Below, in pieces: positions 24,636 through 34,100 of a DNA stretch of 64,000 nucleotides. The DNA comes from 66-474 sp035695065 (lineage in GTDB: Bacteria; Pseudomonadota; Gammaproteobacteria; Xanthomonadales; Rhodanobacteraceae). Where the stretch lies: assembly GCA_035695065.1 (NCBI GenBank), contig DASSEW010000059.1, forward strand, positions 1 through 64,000, in the 5' to 3' direction. Each line of letters opens with the position of its first letter. The first letter of the stretch is position 1. A model generated the notes under the pieces. The model ran no database searches, was not told the DNA's origin, and saw nothing but the letters and a program-made list of their open reading frames with translations. The position numbers and the translations under genes are program-made.

Positions 24636-25499
24636 TCACTGACGCAACCGGATCAGCCCTTCCTGCGCGCTGGACGCGACCAGCACGCCGTCGCGATTGA
24701 ACACCTGGCCCCGAACCAGCCCGCGCGCGCCCTGCGCGGTCGGCGAGTCGCACGAATACAACAGCCACTCGTCGACCCGGAACGGACGATGGAACCACAG
24801 CGCGTGGTCGAGGCTGGCCATCTGCAGGTTCGGCGTGAGGTACGACACGCCATGCGGCAGCAGTGCGGTGCCGATGAAATGGAAATCCGAGGCGTAGGCG
24901 AGCAGGGCGCGTTGCAGGCCGCCGCCGTCGTCCACGTGCTCGGTCAGCCGGAACCAGATGTGCTGGTACGGCGGCCGTTTCACCGGATGCAGCTCGTCGC
25001 GCGGCCACACATGGCGGAATTCGAACGGGCCGTCGATGCCGAGCCAGCGTTGCAGCTTCACCGGCAGCTTGGCGAGTTCTCCCGCCGGCAACGGCTGCAT
25101 CGGTGGCAGGTCCTCGGGCATCGGCACCACCGGCATGGTGGTCTGGTGCTCCATGCCGGCTTCCTCGACCTGGAACGACACCGCGCAATTGAGGATCGGC
25201 TGGCCGTGCTGGATCGCGACCACGCGCCGCACCGAGAAACTGTGGCCGTCGCGCGCGCGTTCCACCGAATACACGATCGGCGCCTCGATGTCGCCGGCGC
25301 GCAGGAAATAGCCGTGCAGCGAATGCGCCGCGCGCTCCGTGTCCACCGTCTGCTGCGCGGCCGACAACGCCTGTCCGAGCACCTGCCCGCCGAACACGTA
25401 TTTGGTGCCGATGTCGCGGCTGGCGCCCCGGAAGAGGTTGTCTTCCAGCTGCTCCAGGCGCAGCAGGTCCACAAGTTCGGCGACGCGGGGGTTGCTCAT
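24636..25499 (-). CDS. tesB: acyl-CoA thioesterase II
   Basis: 287 residues, the normal TesB length, forming a double hot-dog fold. Diagnostic segments are FGGQVLGQALSAAQQTV, SLHGYFLRAGD and, in the second half, SLDHALWFHRPFRVDEW with the catalytic Asp of the DH pair. The enzyme releases free fatty acids from medium- and long-chain acyl-CoA. It lies 32 bases after the AmpD-like gene on the same strand. Confidence 0.94.
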   Translation of the reverse strand: MSNPRVAELVDLLRLEQLEDNLFRGASRDIGTKYVFGGQVLGQALSAAQQTVDTERAAHSLHGYFLRAGDIEAPIVYSVERARDGHSFSVRRVVAIQHGQPILNCAVSFQVEEAGMEHQTTMPVVPMPEDLPPMQPLPAGELAKLPVKLQRWLGIDGPFEFRHVWPRDELHPVKRPPYQHIWFRLTEHVDDGGGLQRALLAYASDFHFIGTALLPHGVSYLTPNLQMASLDHALWFHRPFRVDEWLLYSCDSPTAQGARGLVRGQVFNRDGVLVASSAQEGLIRLRQ

Positions 25500-25531
25500 C
25501 GAGTGCGATTCCAGGGCAAAGCGGCGCGCAA

Positions 25532-26104
25532 TTATACCGGCGCGTGCGGAATCAGCCGCTGCAGTCCGCAGCCGCGCAGCACTTCATCCCACGGGAACAT
25601 CGGTCCCGGATCGCGCTTGCGGAAGACCTGCACGGATGGATCGTCGCTGGCCGGCACGGTGCCGGTATCGAGGTCCTCGTGGCCGGCGATCCACTCCAGG
25701 TTCGGACATCCGTTCTTCAAGCTCCGCAACAACGCCATCAATGCTTCGATCTGCGCTGATCCATAGGGTTCGGTCATCATCTGATTGCGGGAATCGAACC
25801 AGTCGGGAAAGCGCCCCGAGTTCACCAGCTCGATGCCGATCGATCGCTCGTTGTAACCGCGGGTGTGGTGCGCGATGCGCGCGGGTTCCACGAAGCGGTG
25901 CAGCGCACCGTCGCGATCGACGTAGAAATGCCCGCTGTTGCCGCTGCCGTCACCGTGCAGCACGCGTTCGCCGTACTCGCGTGCAATGGCGAGATCGGGC
26001 AGCTCGGTGCAGTGGATCACCACCAGGTCGACGTCGACCGGCGCGCGCTCGCGCAGCTTGCCGGCGTAGGGCAGGGGCCAGTCGTGGATCGCGGGCGAAG
26101 GCAT
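25532..26104 (-). CDS. N-acetylmuramoyl-L-alanine amidase, AmpD-like
   Basis: 190 residues from the ATG at 26104. The Amidase_2 domain has VVIHCTELPDLA with the first zinc His, the substrate segment GNSGHFYVDRDGALHRFVEP, RIAHHTRGYNERSIGIELVN, and IAGHEDL with a later His. AmpD-type enzymes cut the stem peptide from anhydro-muropeptides in the cytoplasm during cell-wall recycling. No signal peptide is present, in agreement with AmpD. The divergent hydrolase gene starts 74 bases away. Confidence 0.88.
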   Translation of the reverse strand: MPSPAIHDWPLPYAGKLRERAPVDVDLVVIHCTELPDLAIAREYGERVLHGDGSGNSGHFYVDRDGALHRFVEPARIAHHTRGYNERSIGIELVNSGRFPDWFDSRNQMMTEPYGSAQIEALMALLRSLKNGCPNLEWIAGHEDLDTGTVPASDDPSVQVFRKRDPGPMFPWDEVLRGCGLQRLIPHAPV

Positions 26105-26178
26105 GCGGAGAGTGTCGCACGGCCAAGCCGGCCGCGCCTCGCTGATACGATAGGAAATCACGACTCCAGGGACTCGCC

Positions 26179-26697
26179 ATGCCCGGCACCGTCATCCTTT
26201 CCCACGGCTCCGACAGCGGGCCGGACGCGACCAAGGTCAGTGCGCTGGCGACGGTCGCCGAACAGCTCGGCTGGCGCGCGCTGCGGCCCGATTATCGTGA
26301 CGAGGACAAGCTCGGCCACGCCGGCTCGGTGCAGCCGCGCGTGCAGAAGCTGGTGGCCACCGCGCACACCACGCAACCGCCGCTGGTGCTGGCCGGTTCC
26401 AGCATGGGCGCGTTCGTCTCGGGCCTGGCTTCGCTGCAGGTGCCGTGCGCGGGCGTGTTCCTGATCGCGCTGCCGACGATGATCCCGCGCTGGTCGGAAC
26501 GCTTCGACATGGCGAATGTGCCGGCGATGCTGGTGCACGGCTTCAACGACGAGCTGTGCCCGGTGTCCGCCGCGGCGGCTTTTGCGAATGCGCGCCGCAT
26601 TCCCACGCTGCTGCTGCCTGACGGCCATCGCCTGTCCAACCACGTGGGGCAGATCGCGCAGCAGTTCCAGTTGTTCCTAGACTGGTTGCCCAAGTGA
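26179..26697 (+). CDS. small alpha/beta hydrolase
   Basis: 172 residues. The nucleophile elbow is AGSSMGAFVSG (G-x-S-x-G), the acid is in MLVHGFNDELCPV, and the histidine is in LLPDGHRLSN. This gives a full Ser-Asp-His triad in a minimal fold without a lid. The family is close to YcjY/UPF0227-like serine hydrolases; the substrate is unknown. Its stop overlaps the GTG of rlmKL (GTGA), so translation is coupled. Confidence 0.85.
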   Translation: MPGTVILSHGSDSGPDATKVSALATVAEQLGWRALRPDYRDEDKLGHAGSVQPRVQKLVATAHTTQPPLVLAGSSMGAFVSGLASLQVPCAGVFLIALPTMIPRWSERFDMANVPAMLVHGFNDELCPVSAAAAFANARRIPTLLLPDGHRLSNHVGQIAQQFQLFLDWLPK

Positions 26698-28859
26698 CCG
26701 GATTTTTTGCGTCGTGCCCGAAAGGGATGGAATACCTGCTGCGCGACGAACTCGCCGCGTTGGGTGCGAAGGCGCGCGAAGTGCTGGCCGGCGTGCACTT
26801 CGAGGGCGAGTTGAAACACGCGTACCTGGCTTGCCTGTGGTCGCGGCTCGCCAGCCGCGTGCTGCTGCCGCTGGCGGAATTCGATGCCGCTGATCCGGAT
26901 GAGCTCTACACCGGTGTGCAGGTAGTGGACTGGTCGCAGCATTTCGCTCCGGATGCGACGCTGGCGATCGATGCCTCGGTTTCGCAGAGCACGATCACTC
27001 ACAGCCGTTACGCGATGCTGCGGGTGAAGGACGCGATCGTGGACCAATGCCGCGAGCGTTTCGGCATGCGGCCGGACATTGCGATCGAGCGCCCGGCGAT
27101 CCGCATCAACCTGCGCCTGCACAGGAATCGCGCCACGTTGTCGCTGGACCTCTCCGGCGAGCCGTTGCACCGGCGCGGGTGGCGGCGCGACCAGGGCGAG
27201 GCGCCGCTGAAGGAGAACCTCGCCGCAGCGATGCTGATGCGCGCGCGCTGGCCGGAAATCTACGCGCAGGGCGGTGCGCTGCTGGATCCGATGTGCGGCT
27301 CCGGCACGCTGCTCATAGAAGGTGCGCTGATGGCGGCCGATGTCGCGGCAGGCCTGCAGCGCGAGCATTTCGGATTCCTCGCCTGGCGCGGCCACGATGC
27401 CGCGCTGTGGCAAACCCTTTGCGACGAGGCGCAGGCGCGTGCGCAGGAAGGCTTGCGCAACCTGCGCGCGTGCTTCTTCGGCAGCGATGCCGCGCCATTG
27501 ATGATCGAAGTCGCGAAGAAGAATGCGCAAAGCGCGGGCGTTGCCGGCTTCGTGCAACTGCAGCGCCACGATGTCGCGCACATGCAGCGGCCGTCCGGCC
27601 ATGATGCCGGACTGGTGATCACCAATCCGCCGTATGGCGAGCGCATGGGCGAGCGCGACGAAGTGCCGATGCTGTATCGCACGCTCGGCACGCGCCTGCG
27701 CGAAGATTTTGCCGGCTGGCGTGCGGCAGTGCTGGTCGCGCAATCTGAAGGCGAAGGGCTGGAACCGGCGCGTGCGTTGGGCCTGCGTGCCGACAAGCGC
27801 TATGTGCTCTACAACGGCGCGATCCCCTGCGACCTGTTGATTTGCGAAATCGTCGCGCGCGAAGCGATCGAAGCCACGCACGCACCACTGTCTCCCGGCG
27901 GCGAGATGGTGCGCAACCGCATCATCAAGAACGCGCGCAATCTGAAGAAATATCTCGCCCGCGAAAACATCAACTGCTATCGGATCTACGACGCGGACCT
28001 GCCCGAATATGCCGCGGCGATCGACGTGTACCGCGGCCGTCCGGCGAACGCGCGCGAAGCACAGACGTGGCTGCACGTGCAGGAATACGCCGCGCCCGCG
28101 ACGGTGGATGCCAATGCCGCGCGCACGCGCCTGCGCGACCTGCTGCGCGCGGCCTCGGAAGCATTGGAGGTGCCGCGCGAGCGGATCGCGCTCAAGGTGC
28201 GCCGGCGCGGCAAGGGCGGTTCGAAATACGGCAGGCTGGACGAGCGCGGTGAAGCGTTGATCGTGGAAGAGGGCGGCCTGCGCTTCGAGGTGAACCTGTT
28301 CGATTACCTCGACACCGGCCTGTTCCTGGACCATCGCAACGTGCGCGCGAAATTGCGCGAGCTGGCGCGAGGCCGGCGCTTCCTGAACCTGTTTGCCTAC
28401 ACCGCGACGGCCAGCGTGTATGCCGCAGCCGGCGGCGCAAGCGAAACGACCAGCGTGGACCTTTCCGCCACCTACCTGGACTGGGCCTCGCGCAATCTCG
28501 ACCTGAACGGTTTCGGCGGCGCCCGCCACAAACTCGCGCAGGCGGATGCGTTCGAATTCCTGCGCGCGGACCGGGGCCGCTACGGATTGATCTACGTGGA
28601 CCCGCCGACGTTTTCCAATTCCAAGCGCGCGCAGGATTTCGACGTGCAGCGCGACCATGCCGCGTTGCTCTCGCTCTGCGCGGAACGGCTCGAGCCGGGC
28701 GGTGCGATCGTGTTCTCCAACAACGCGCGGCGGTTCAGGCTGGACGACTCGCTTAGCGAACGCTTAGTGATCGAGGACCTGACGCGCGCGAGCATCCCGG
28801 CCGATTTCGCGCGCCGGCCGAACATACATGGCTGCTGGTTCATGAAAGCGGGAATCTGA
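26694..28859 (+). CDS. rlmL: 23S rRNA (guanine-N2/N7) methyltransferase RlmKL
   Basis: 721 residues from a GTG. Two methyltransferase halves are fused. The N-terminal half has a THUMP domain and the first catalytic motif DPMCGSGTLLIEGALMAAD with ITNPPYGERMGE (NPPY), giving m2G2445. The C-terminal half carries FLNLFAYTATASVYAA and YVDPPTFSNSKR, giving m7G2069. Both sets of motifs are intact. It is probably co-transcribed with the hydrolase gene. Confidence 0.95.
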   Translation: MTGFFASCPKGMEYLLRDELAALGAKAREVLAGVHFEGELKHAYLACLWSRLASRVLLPLAEFDAADPDELYTGVQVVDWSQHFAPDATLAIDASVSQSTITHSRYAMLRVKDAIVDQCRERFGMRPDIAIERPAIRINLRLHRNRATLSLDLSGEPLHRRGWRRDQGEAPLKENLAAAMLMRARWPEIYAQGGALLDPMCGSGTLLIEGALMAADVAAGLQREHFGFLAWRGHDAALWQTLCDEAQARAQEGLRNLRACFFGSDAAPLMIEVAKKNAQSAGVAGFVQLQRHDVAHMQRPSGHDAGLVITNPPYGERMGERDEVPMLYRTLGTRLREDFAGWRAAVLVAQSEGEGLEPARALGLRADKRYVLYNGAIPCDLLICEIVAREAIEATHAPLSPGGEMVRNRIIKNARNLKKYLARENINCYRIYDADLPEYAAAIDVYRGRPANAREAQTWLHVQEYAAPATVDANAARTRLRDLLRAASEALEVPRERIALKVRRRGKGGSKYGRLDERGEALIVEEGGLRFEVNLFDYLDTGLFLDHRNVRAKLRELARGRRFLNLFAYTATASVYAAAGGASETTSVDLSATYLDWASRNLDLNGFGGARHKLAQADAFEFLRADRGRYGLIYVDPPTFSNSKRAQDFDVQRDHAALLSLCAERLEPGGAIVFSNNARRFRLDDSLSERLVIEDLTRASIPADFARRPNIHGCWFMKAGI

Positions 28860-28927
28860 GCAAAAATTGGCACAAAAAAGACCTTCGGCGCTCAGTACCG
28901 ATTCATCGCCTGCGCCGGAAGATGGCC

Positions 28928-28947
28928 CCGAAGCATCCACGCTTCGG
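28928..28947 (+). promoter_or_regulatory. stem-loop overlapping a Shine-Dalgarno
   Basis: ccgaagc-atccac-gcttcgg is a perfect seven-pair stem with a six-base loop. Its last two bases are the first two of the GGAGG ribosome site (28946-28950) of the Tyr-rich protein gene. Folding could hinder ribosome access, as in thermosensor-like leaders, but this is inference from structure alone. Confidence 0.5.
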
Positions 28948-28955
28948 AGGCAACC

Positions 28956-29378
28956 ATGAACACCCGAATTCTCCATCGCAGTCTGATCGCCGCGGGCCTG
29001 CTGGTCGCCGGCGCCATCGCCGCACCGGCTGCGTTCGCGCGCAGCCACGTCAGCATCGGCCTCGGCTTCTACGGCCCGGGCTACAGCGTCGGTTACAACA
29101 ACTGCGTCAACTGCTACTACGGCCGCACGTATTACTCGCCGGGGTATTACTACAGCCCGGGTTACACCACCTACTACGATCCGGGTTACACGACCTACTA
29201 CAGCCCGGCGCCGGTCTATTACGACCCGTATCCGGCTTACGGCACGGTGTACTACAGCAACGGCTACTACGGCGGTGGTTACTACGACCGCTGGCATCAC
29301 GGTGACCGCGGCTGGCGCGATCGCGACGATCATCACTGGCGCGACCACGATCGCGACCACGACGGCTGGCATCACTGA
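28956..29378 (+). CDS. secreted Tyr/Gly/His-rich protein
   Basis: 140 residues. A clear signal peptide (LIAAGLLVAGAIAAPAAFA) is cut after AFA near residue 29. The mature part is made of Tyr, Gly, Ser and Pro with repeated YYSPGY and YYDPGYTTYY units (residues about 50-80), then a His/Asp/Arg/Trp-rich tail (RDRDDHHWRDHDRDHDGWHH). The tail could bind metal ions. It is low-complexity and the family is unclear. It has a strong GGAGG ribosome site and is followed by a strong terminator, so it is probably a single-gene unit. Confidence 0.8.
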   Translation: MNTRILHRSLIAAGLLVAGAIAAPAAFARSHVSIGLGFYGPGYSVGYNNCVNCYYGRTYYSPGYYYSPGYTTYYDPGYTTYYSPAPVYYDPYPAYGTVYYSNGYYGGGYYDRWHHGDRGWRDRDDHHWRDHDRDHDGWHH

Positions 29379-29398
29379 GCCATTGCAATCGGGAACGA

Positions 29399-29430
29399 CG
29401 GGCGGCACCCAGGTGCCGCCCGATTTGTTT
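29399..29430 (+). terminator. rho-independent terminator after the Tyr-rich protein gene
   Basis: An eleven-pair stem, cgggcggcacc with ggtgccgcccg, has a tight ca loop and is followed by atttgttt. This is the clearest intrinsic terminator in the window. It ends 41 bases before the next gene. Confidence 0.85.
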
Positions 29431-29470
29431 ACCGTCTTCCGAACACGGACTGTGATAAAAGGCGACGGAA

Positions 29471-30127
29471 ATGCGCCAGACCGATTCCAGCAACGGTTCC
29501 GGAATTGCCGTGGACGGCAACCCGGCGCTCACCTTTTTCCGCGAGTGGCTGCGCAACCCGTTCGCGATGGCGGCGGTGTCGCCCTCGGGGCGTCGGCTCG
29601 CCGCGCTGATGATGGAGCAGCTTCCCCAGGACGCGCAGCGCGTGATCGAACTGGGGGGCGGCACCGGCGTGTTCACCCGGGCGCTGCTCGCGCACGGCGT
29701 CCAGCCGCGTAACCTGCTGGTCGTCGAACTGAACGAAGCGTTGCATCAATATCTCACCGAGCGGTTCCCCGGCGTGCACGTCGAGCAGGGCGACGCGCGC
29801 CAGGTCCACGCGATCGCACAGCGTTGCGGCGTGCTGGACGAGCACGGCAACGTTGACGCCGTGATCAGCGGGCTCGGGTTGCTGTACATGTCGCGCGCCG
29901 CGCAACGCGAAATCCTGACCTCCGCCTTCGATGCCTTGGCGCCGGAGGGCCGCTTCATCCAGTTCACCTACGGGCCGCTGAGCCCGGTTCCGCGCGCATT
30001 GCTGGAAGAATTGCAGCTCAAGGCGCATCGCGCGGGTTTCGTCTGGCGCAACATGCCGCCGGCGAACGTGTTCGTGTACCAGCGACGGAAGTCGCGCAAG
30101 GTCGAGAGCGTGCGCGGCAAACCGTAG
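29471..30127 (+). CDS. PmtA-like phospholipid N-methyltransferase family
   Basis: 218 residues. The SAM site reads VIELGGGTGVFTRALL with a downstream acidic residue in LVVELNEALH. The N-terminal segment FFREWLRNPFAMAAVSPSGRR, whose span is residues 24-44, resembles that of PmtA and rRNA dimethylase-like proteins. The VISGLGLLYMS motif and the FTYGPLSPVPR loop favour the phospholipid methyltransferase group. The substrate could be phosphatidylethanolamine. The TAG stop is the edge of a palindromic repeat. Confidence 0.8.
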   Translation: MRQTDSSNGSGIAVDGNPALTFFREWLRNPFAMAAVSPSGRRLAALMMEQLPQDAQRVIELGGGTGVFTRALLAHGVQPRNLLVVELNEALHQYLTERFPGVHVEQGDARQVHAIAQRCGVLDEHGNVDAVISGLGLLYMSRAAQREILTSAFDALAPEGRFIQFTYGPLSPVPRALLEELQLKAHRAGFVWRNMPPANVFVYQRRKSRKVESVRGKP

Positions 30128-30149
30128 GGCGGGTTTCAACCCGCTCTAC
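30124..30149. repeat. short family B palindrome between convergent genes
   Basis: gtagggcgggtttcaacccg is followed by ctctac: a 26-base palindrome in which both edges act as stop codons. TAG at 30125 ends the PmtA-like gene, and the complementary cta at 30146-30148 ends the convergent GNAT gene. It can also act as a two-way hairpin. Confidence 0.75.
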
Positions 30150-30601
30150 AGCTCCAGCGTGTACTCATACATCCCTTCCTCTCGCACCCAGCCGAGCGAT
30201 TCATAGAGCGCCTGCGCCTGCGCGTTGTCGTGCGCCGTCTGCAAGACCAGCCGCACCACGCCGGTTTCGATCCCGTGTTCGCGCGCGCGTTGCAACAGCG
30301 CTTTCGCCACGCCGCGTCGGCGCGCATGTGCGGATACGAACAGATCGTTGAGGATCCACAGCCGTCGCGCGGAGACGGAAGAGAAGGACGGATACAACTG
30401 GGTGAAGCCGAGCGCGCCGCCGTCCAAGTCGCGGGCCAGGAAGACCACCGATTCGCCGTTGGCAAGCCGCTCGTGCAGGAACTCATTCGCCTTCGACGGA
30501 TCAGACGGCTTGCCGTAGAACACGCGATAGCCGTCGAACAGCGGTGCGAGCGCATCGAGGTCGGCCAGGGTGGCGCGGGTGATCGAAAAATCGTTCGGCA
30601 T
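30146..30601 (-). CDS. GNAT family N-acetyltransferase
   Basis: 151 residues from the ATG at 30601; the longer frame upstream lies on top of the DUF202 gene and is not used. The acetyl-CoA loop reads ARRRGVAKALLQRAREHG, and the C-terminus has AQALYESLGWVREEG, both typical of GNAT enzymes. The substrate is unknown. It starts five bases after the DUF202 gene, so the two are co-transcribed. Confidence 0.88.
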   Translation of the reverse strand: MPNDFSITRATLADLDALAPLFDGYRVFYGKPSDPSKANEFLHERLANGESVVFLARDLDGGALGFTQLYPSFSSVSARRLWILNDLFVSAHARRRGVAKALLQRAREHGIETGVVRLVLQTAHDNAQAQALYESLGWVREEGMYEYTLEL

Positions 30602-30606
30602 GCGAT

Positions 30607-31026
30607 TCAACCGATCGTCATCAGCTGGTGGTAGACGTAGATGCCGAGGAACGCTGCGAAGCAGATCAGCAGCAGCGCCAGCAGCCCATCGCCGACGGCG
30701 GTGCCGTAGCCGACCTCGTCCTCGCACGCGATGGTCCTGCGATGGTGCACGAAGCGCACCGTCGCTCCGAAGATGATCACCACGCCCAGCGCGATCAGCG
30801 CCAGTCCGACAATCTGGGCGGCGTGCAGATGATGATGCGCCGCGGCCGTACCTGACGCGGTGGTATTCGCCGCGCCGTTCGCCGTCGGCCCGGAGTGACC
30901 GAGATACGCCAGGAACAGGTCGAAGCGCTCGACCAGGAACCCGAAGGCCATGATCGCAATCGCCGTGCGCACCCAGGCGAGATAGGTGCGCTCGTTGGCG
31001 GCGTGGTCGCGGAAACGTGGGATCAT
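30607..31026 (-). CDS. DUF202 (YidH-type) membrane protein
   Basis: 139 residues from the ATG at 31026. The N-terminal motif DHAANERTYLAWVRTAIAIMA is cited by its span, residues 6-26, and is diagnostic of DUF202. Three helices follow, with a Ala/His-rich loop between helices one and two (AAHHHLHAAQ). The function is unknown. It is the first gene of a two-gene unit with the GNAT gene. Confidence 0.88.
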   Translation of the reverse strand: MIPRFRDHAANERTYLAWVRTAIAIMAFGFLVERFDLFLAYLGHSGPTANGAANTTASGTAAAHHHLHAAQIVGLALIALGVVIIFGATVRFVHHRRTIACEDEVGYGTAVGDGLLALLLICFAAFLGIYVYHQLMTIG

Positions 31027-31061
31027 TGGTGAGCGAACCTGTTGGCGTAGTCTCGCGGGCG

Positions 31062-31116
31062 ACAAGCCCAGCATCGGCTTCGCGGTGAGCTGGGCTTTGC
31101 GCCCAGCCTACAACAG
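31062..31116. repeat. AGCCCAGC/GCTGGGC palindromic repeat
   Basis: Contains cccagc, then gctgggc and tttgcgcccagcctacaa. The right part gctgggctttgcgcccagc is a perfect hairpin. It lies between DUF202 and the end of mfd and resembles repeats spread through xanthomonad genomes. Confidence 0.6.
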
Positions 31117-31130
31117 CCTGGGACTCGTGA

Positions 31131-34100
31131 TTACGCCGCCTTCGCCTTCACCGCCAGCGCTTCCAGCAATTGCTCGGCGGCGTGCAGGCGTTCGGTTGCG
31201 CCGGGCAGTTCCATGATGACGCGCAGTTTGTCCTGGCCGTCCAGCTTGTAGACGCGCGGCTGTTTCTGGATCAGGCCCAGGATCGTCATCGGCTCGACGT
31301 CGGGTTTGTCGCGGAAGATCACGCGGCCGCCGTTCGGGCCGAGGTCCAGCTTGCGGATGCCCATCGGCGTGGCGCGCAGTTTCAATGCCGCGATCGCGAA
31401 CAGGTTCTTGACCTGTTGCGGCAACAGGCCGAAGCGATCGATCATCTCCACCTGCAGTTCGCGCAACGCGAAATCGTCGCGCGCGCCGGCAATGCGCTTG
31501 TACAAGGTGAGCCGCGCGTGCACGTCGGGCAGGTAGTCGTCCGGGATCAGCGCGGGCACGTGCAACTCGACTTCGGTTTCGTGCTCGCTGCTGAGTTCGA
31601 AATCCGGCACCTTGCCGCTCTTCAGTGCGCGCACGGCGCGATCCAGCAGTTCGGTGTAGAGCGAGAAGCCGATCTCCTGGATCTGGCCGGATTGCTCCTC
31701 GCCCAGCAGTTCGCCGGCGCCGCGGATCTCCAGGTCGTGCGTGGCCAGCGTGAAGCCGGCGCCGAGTTCTTCCAGCGCCGCGAGCGCGTCCAGGCGCTTC
31801 TCCGCGTCGGCGGTCATCGCCTTGCGATCGGGCACGATCAAATAGGCGTAGGCGCGATGGTGCGAGCGGCCGACGCGCCCGCGCAACTGGTGCAGCTGCG
31901 CGAGTCCGAAGTGATCGGCGCGATCAATGATGATGGTGTTGGCGGTCGGTACGTCAATGCCCGACTCGATGATGGTGGTGCACACCAGCACGTTGAAGCG
32001 CTGACGGTGGAAATCCAGCATCGCCTGCTCCAGTTCGCGCTCGTGCATCTGGCCGTGCGCGATGCGGATGCGCGCATCGGGCACCAGCTGCTCCAGTTCG
32101 CGCGCGGTGCGCTCGATGGTGTCCACGCTGTTGTGCAGGAAATACACCTGGCCGCCGCGCGACAGTTCGCGCTGGAACGCTTCGCGGATCATCGCCGGCT
32201 CGTATTGCGCGACCAGCGTCTTCACCGCCATGCGATGTGCCGGCGGCGTGGCGATGATGGAGAGATCGCGCAGCCCGCTCATCGCCATGTTGAGCGTGCG
32301 CGGGATCGGCGTGGCGGTGAGCGTCAGCAGGTCCACCTCTGCGCGCAGCTTCTTCAACTGCTCCTTGTGGCGCACGCCGAAGCGATGCTCCTCGTCCACG
32401 ATCACCAAGCCCAAGTCCTTGAACTTCACGTCCGGCTGCAACAGCTTGTGGGTGCCGATCACCACGTCCACCTTGCCGTCGGCGAGTTTCTTCAACGCCT
32501 CGGTAGTGTCCTTCTTCGAGCGGAAGCGCGACAGCAATTCCACGCGCACCGGAAAATCCGCGAGGCGATCGCGGAAATTGTCGTAGTGCTGCTGCGCGAG
32601 CAGGGTGGTCGGCACCAGCAACGCGACCTGCTTGCCTGCGGTCGCGGCGGCGAAGGCGGCGCGCAACGCGACCTCGGTCTTGCCGAAACCGACATCGCCG
32701 CAGACCACGCGATCCATCGGTTGCGGCGAGGCGAGGTCTCCCAATACCGCGTCAATAGCGGCCTGCTGGTCGGGCGTTTCCTCGAACGGAAAGCCGTCGG
32801 CGAACTGGCCCAGCATGGCGCGATCGATCGGGAGTGCCACGCCGGGACGTGACGCACGCTGCGCGTGGATGGCCAGCAGTTCCGCCGCCGCGTCGCGCAC
32901 CTTCTCGGCCGCTTTCTTCTTGGCGCGTTCCCAGGCATCGCCGCCGAGCGAATGCAGCGGCGCCAGTTCCGGCGCCGCACCCGTGTAGCGGCTGACCAGC
33001 GACAACTGCGCGACCGGCACGTACAGCTTGGCTTCCTTCGCGTATTCGATGGCGAGGAATTCGCCGGTGGTGTCACCCACGTCGAGCGTCATCAAGCCGA
33101 GGTAGCGGCCGACGCCGTGGTCCACGTGCACGATCGGCGCACCGATCGCGAGTTCGGAAAGGTCGCGCACGATCGCTTCGGGATCGCGTTCGCTGACGCG
33201 GCGCCGCCGTTCGGTGCGCGCACGCTCACCAATCAGTTCGCGCTCGGTGAACACCGCGAGGCGCGGTTGTTCGAGCACGAAGCCGCGTTCGAGCGGGGCG
33301 ACGGTGATGGCGAGTTGCTGCGCGACTGCGATCGTGTCCAGCTTTTGCTCGTCATTCCGGCGCAGGCCGGAATCCAGTGGCGAGGATTGCGTTCCTGCGA
33401 CCGGGTCCCGGTCATTCCCTGACCGGGATGACGGCTCTTTTGCAAATGCCTGCCAGCTTGCGACCACTTCCGGCTTCAACGCGGCCGCCGCGAACTGCTC
33501 AAGCAGCGCCTCGCGCCGGCCCGCCGAATCCGCCGCGATCAGCACGCGTTGCTCGCCATGCTCGTCGAGGTATTCGCGCAGGCGTTGCGCGAACGAACCG
33601 TGCCGGTGATCGCCGCGCAATTCCGGAGCTGCGCGCGTGCCCGTGTCCGCCGCGCGCGGATCGTTCGCATCCAGGTCCACGCGCAGCACCTTGTTCAACT
33701 GCTCGCGCAGCGATTGCGGCGGCAGGTACAACTCCATGGGTGGGAGGATCGGCCGCTCGACATCGTGCGAGCGTTGCTCGTAACGCGCGCCGGTCTGCTT
33801 CCAGAAATGCTCGGCGGAATCCAGCGCACCTTCGCCCACCACGAACAGCGCATCTTCGGACAGGTAATCGAACAGCGTTTCGGTCTTCTCGAAGAACAGC
33901 GGCAGGTAATACTCGATCCCGGCCGGCGACACGCCCGCCTTCATGTCCTGGTAGATCGGGCAGCGGCGCACGTCGATCGGGAAGCGTTCACGCAGCCGCT
34001 CGCGGAATGCCTTGGTCGCCTCGTCGGTCAGCGGGAATTCGCGCGCCGGCAGCAGCTCGACCGCATCCACTTGTTCCAGCGAGCGCTGCGTCTCCGGATC

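Noticed and set aside
26292..28658. 788-residue open frame on the minus strand
   Set aside because: Antisense of the small hydrolase and rlmKL; no motif.
31170..32852. 560-residue open frame on the plus strand
   Set aside because: Antisense of the mfd motor domain; no motif.
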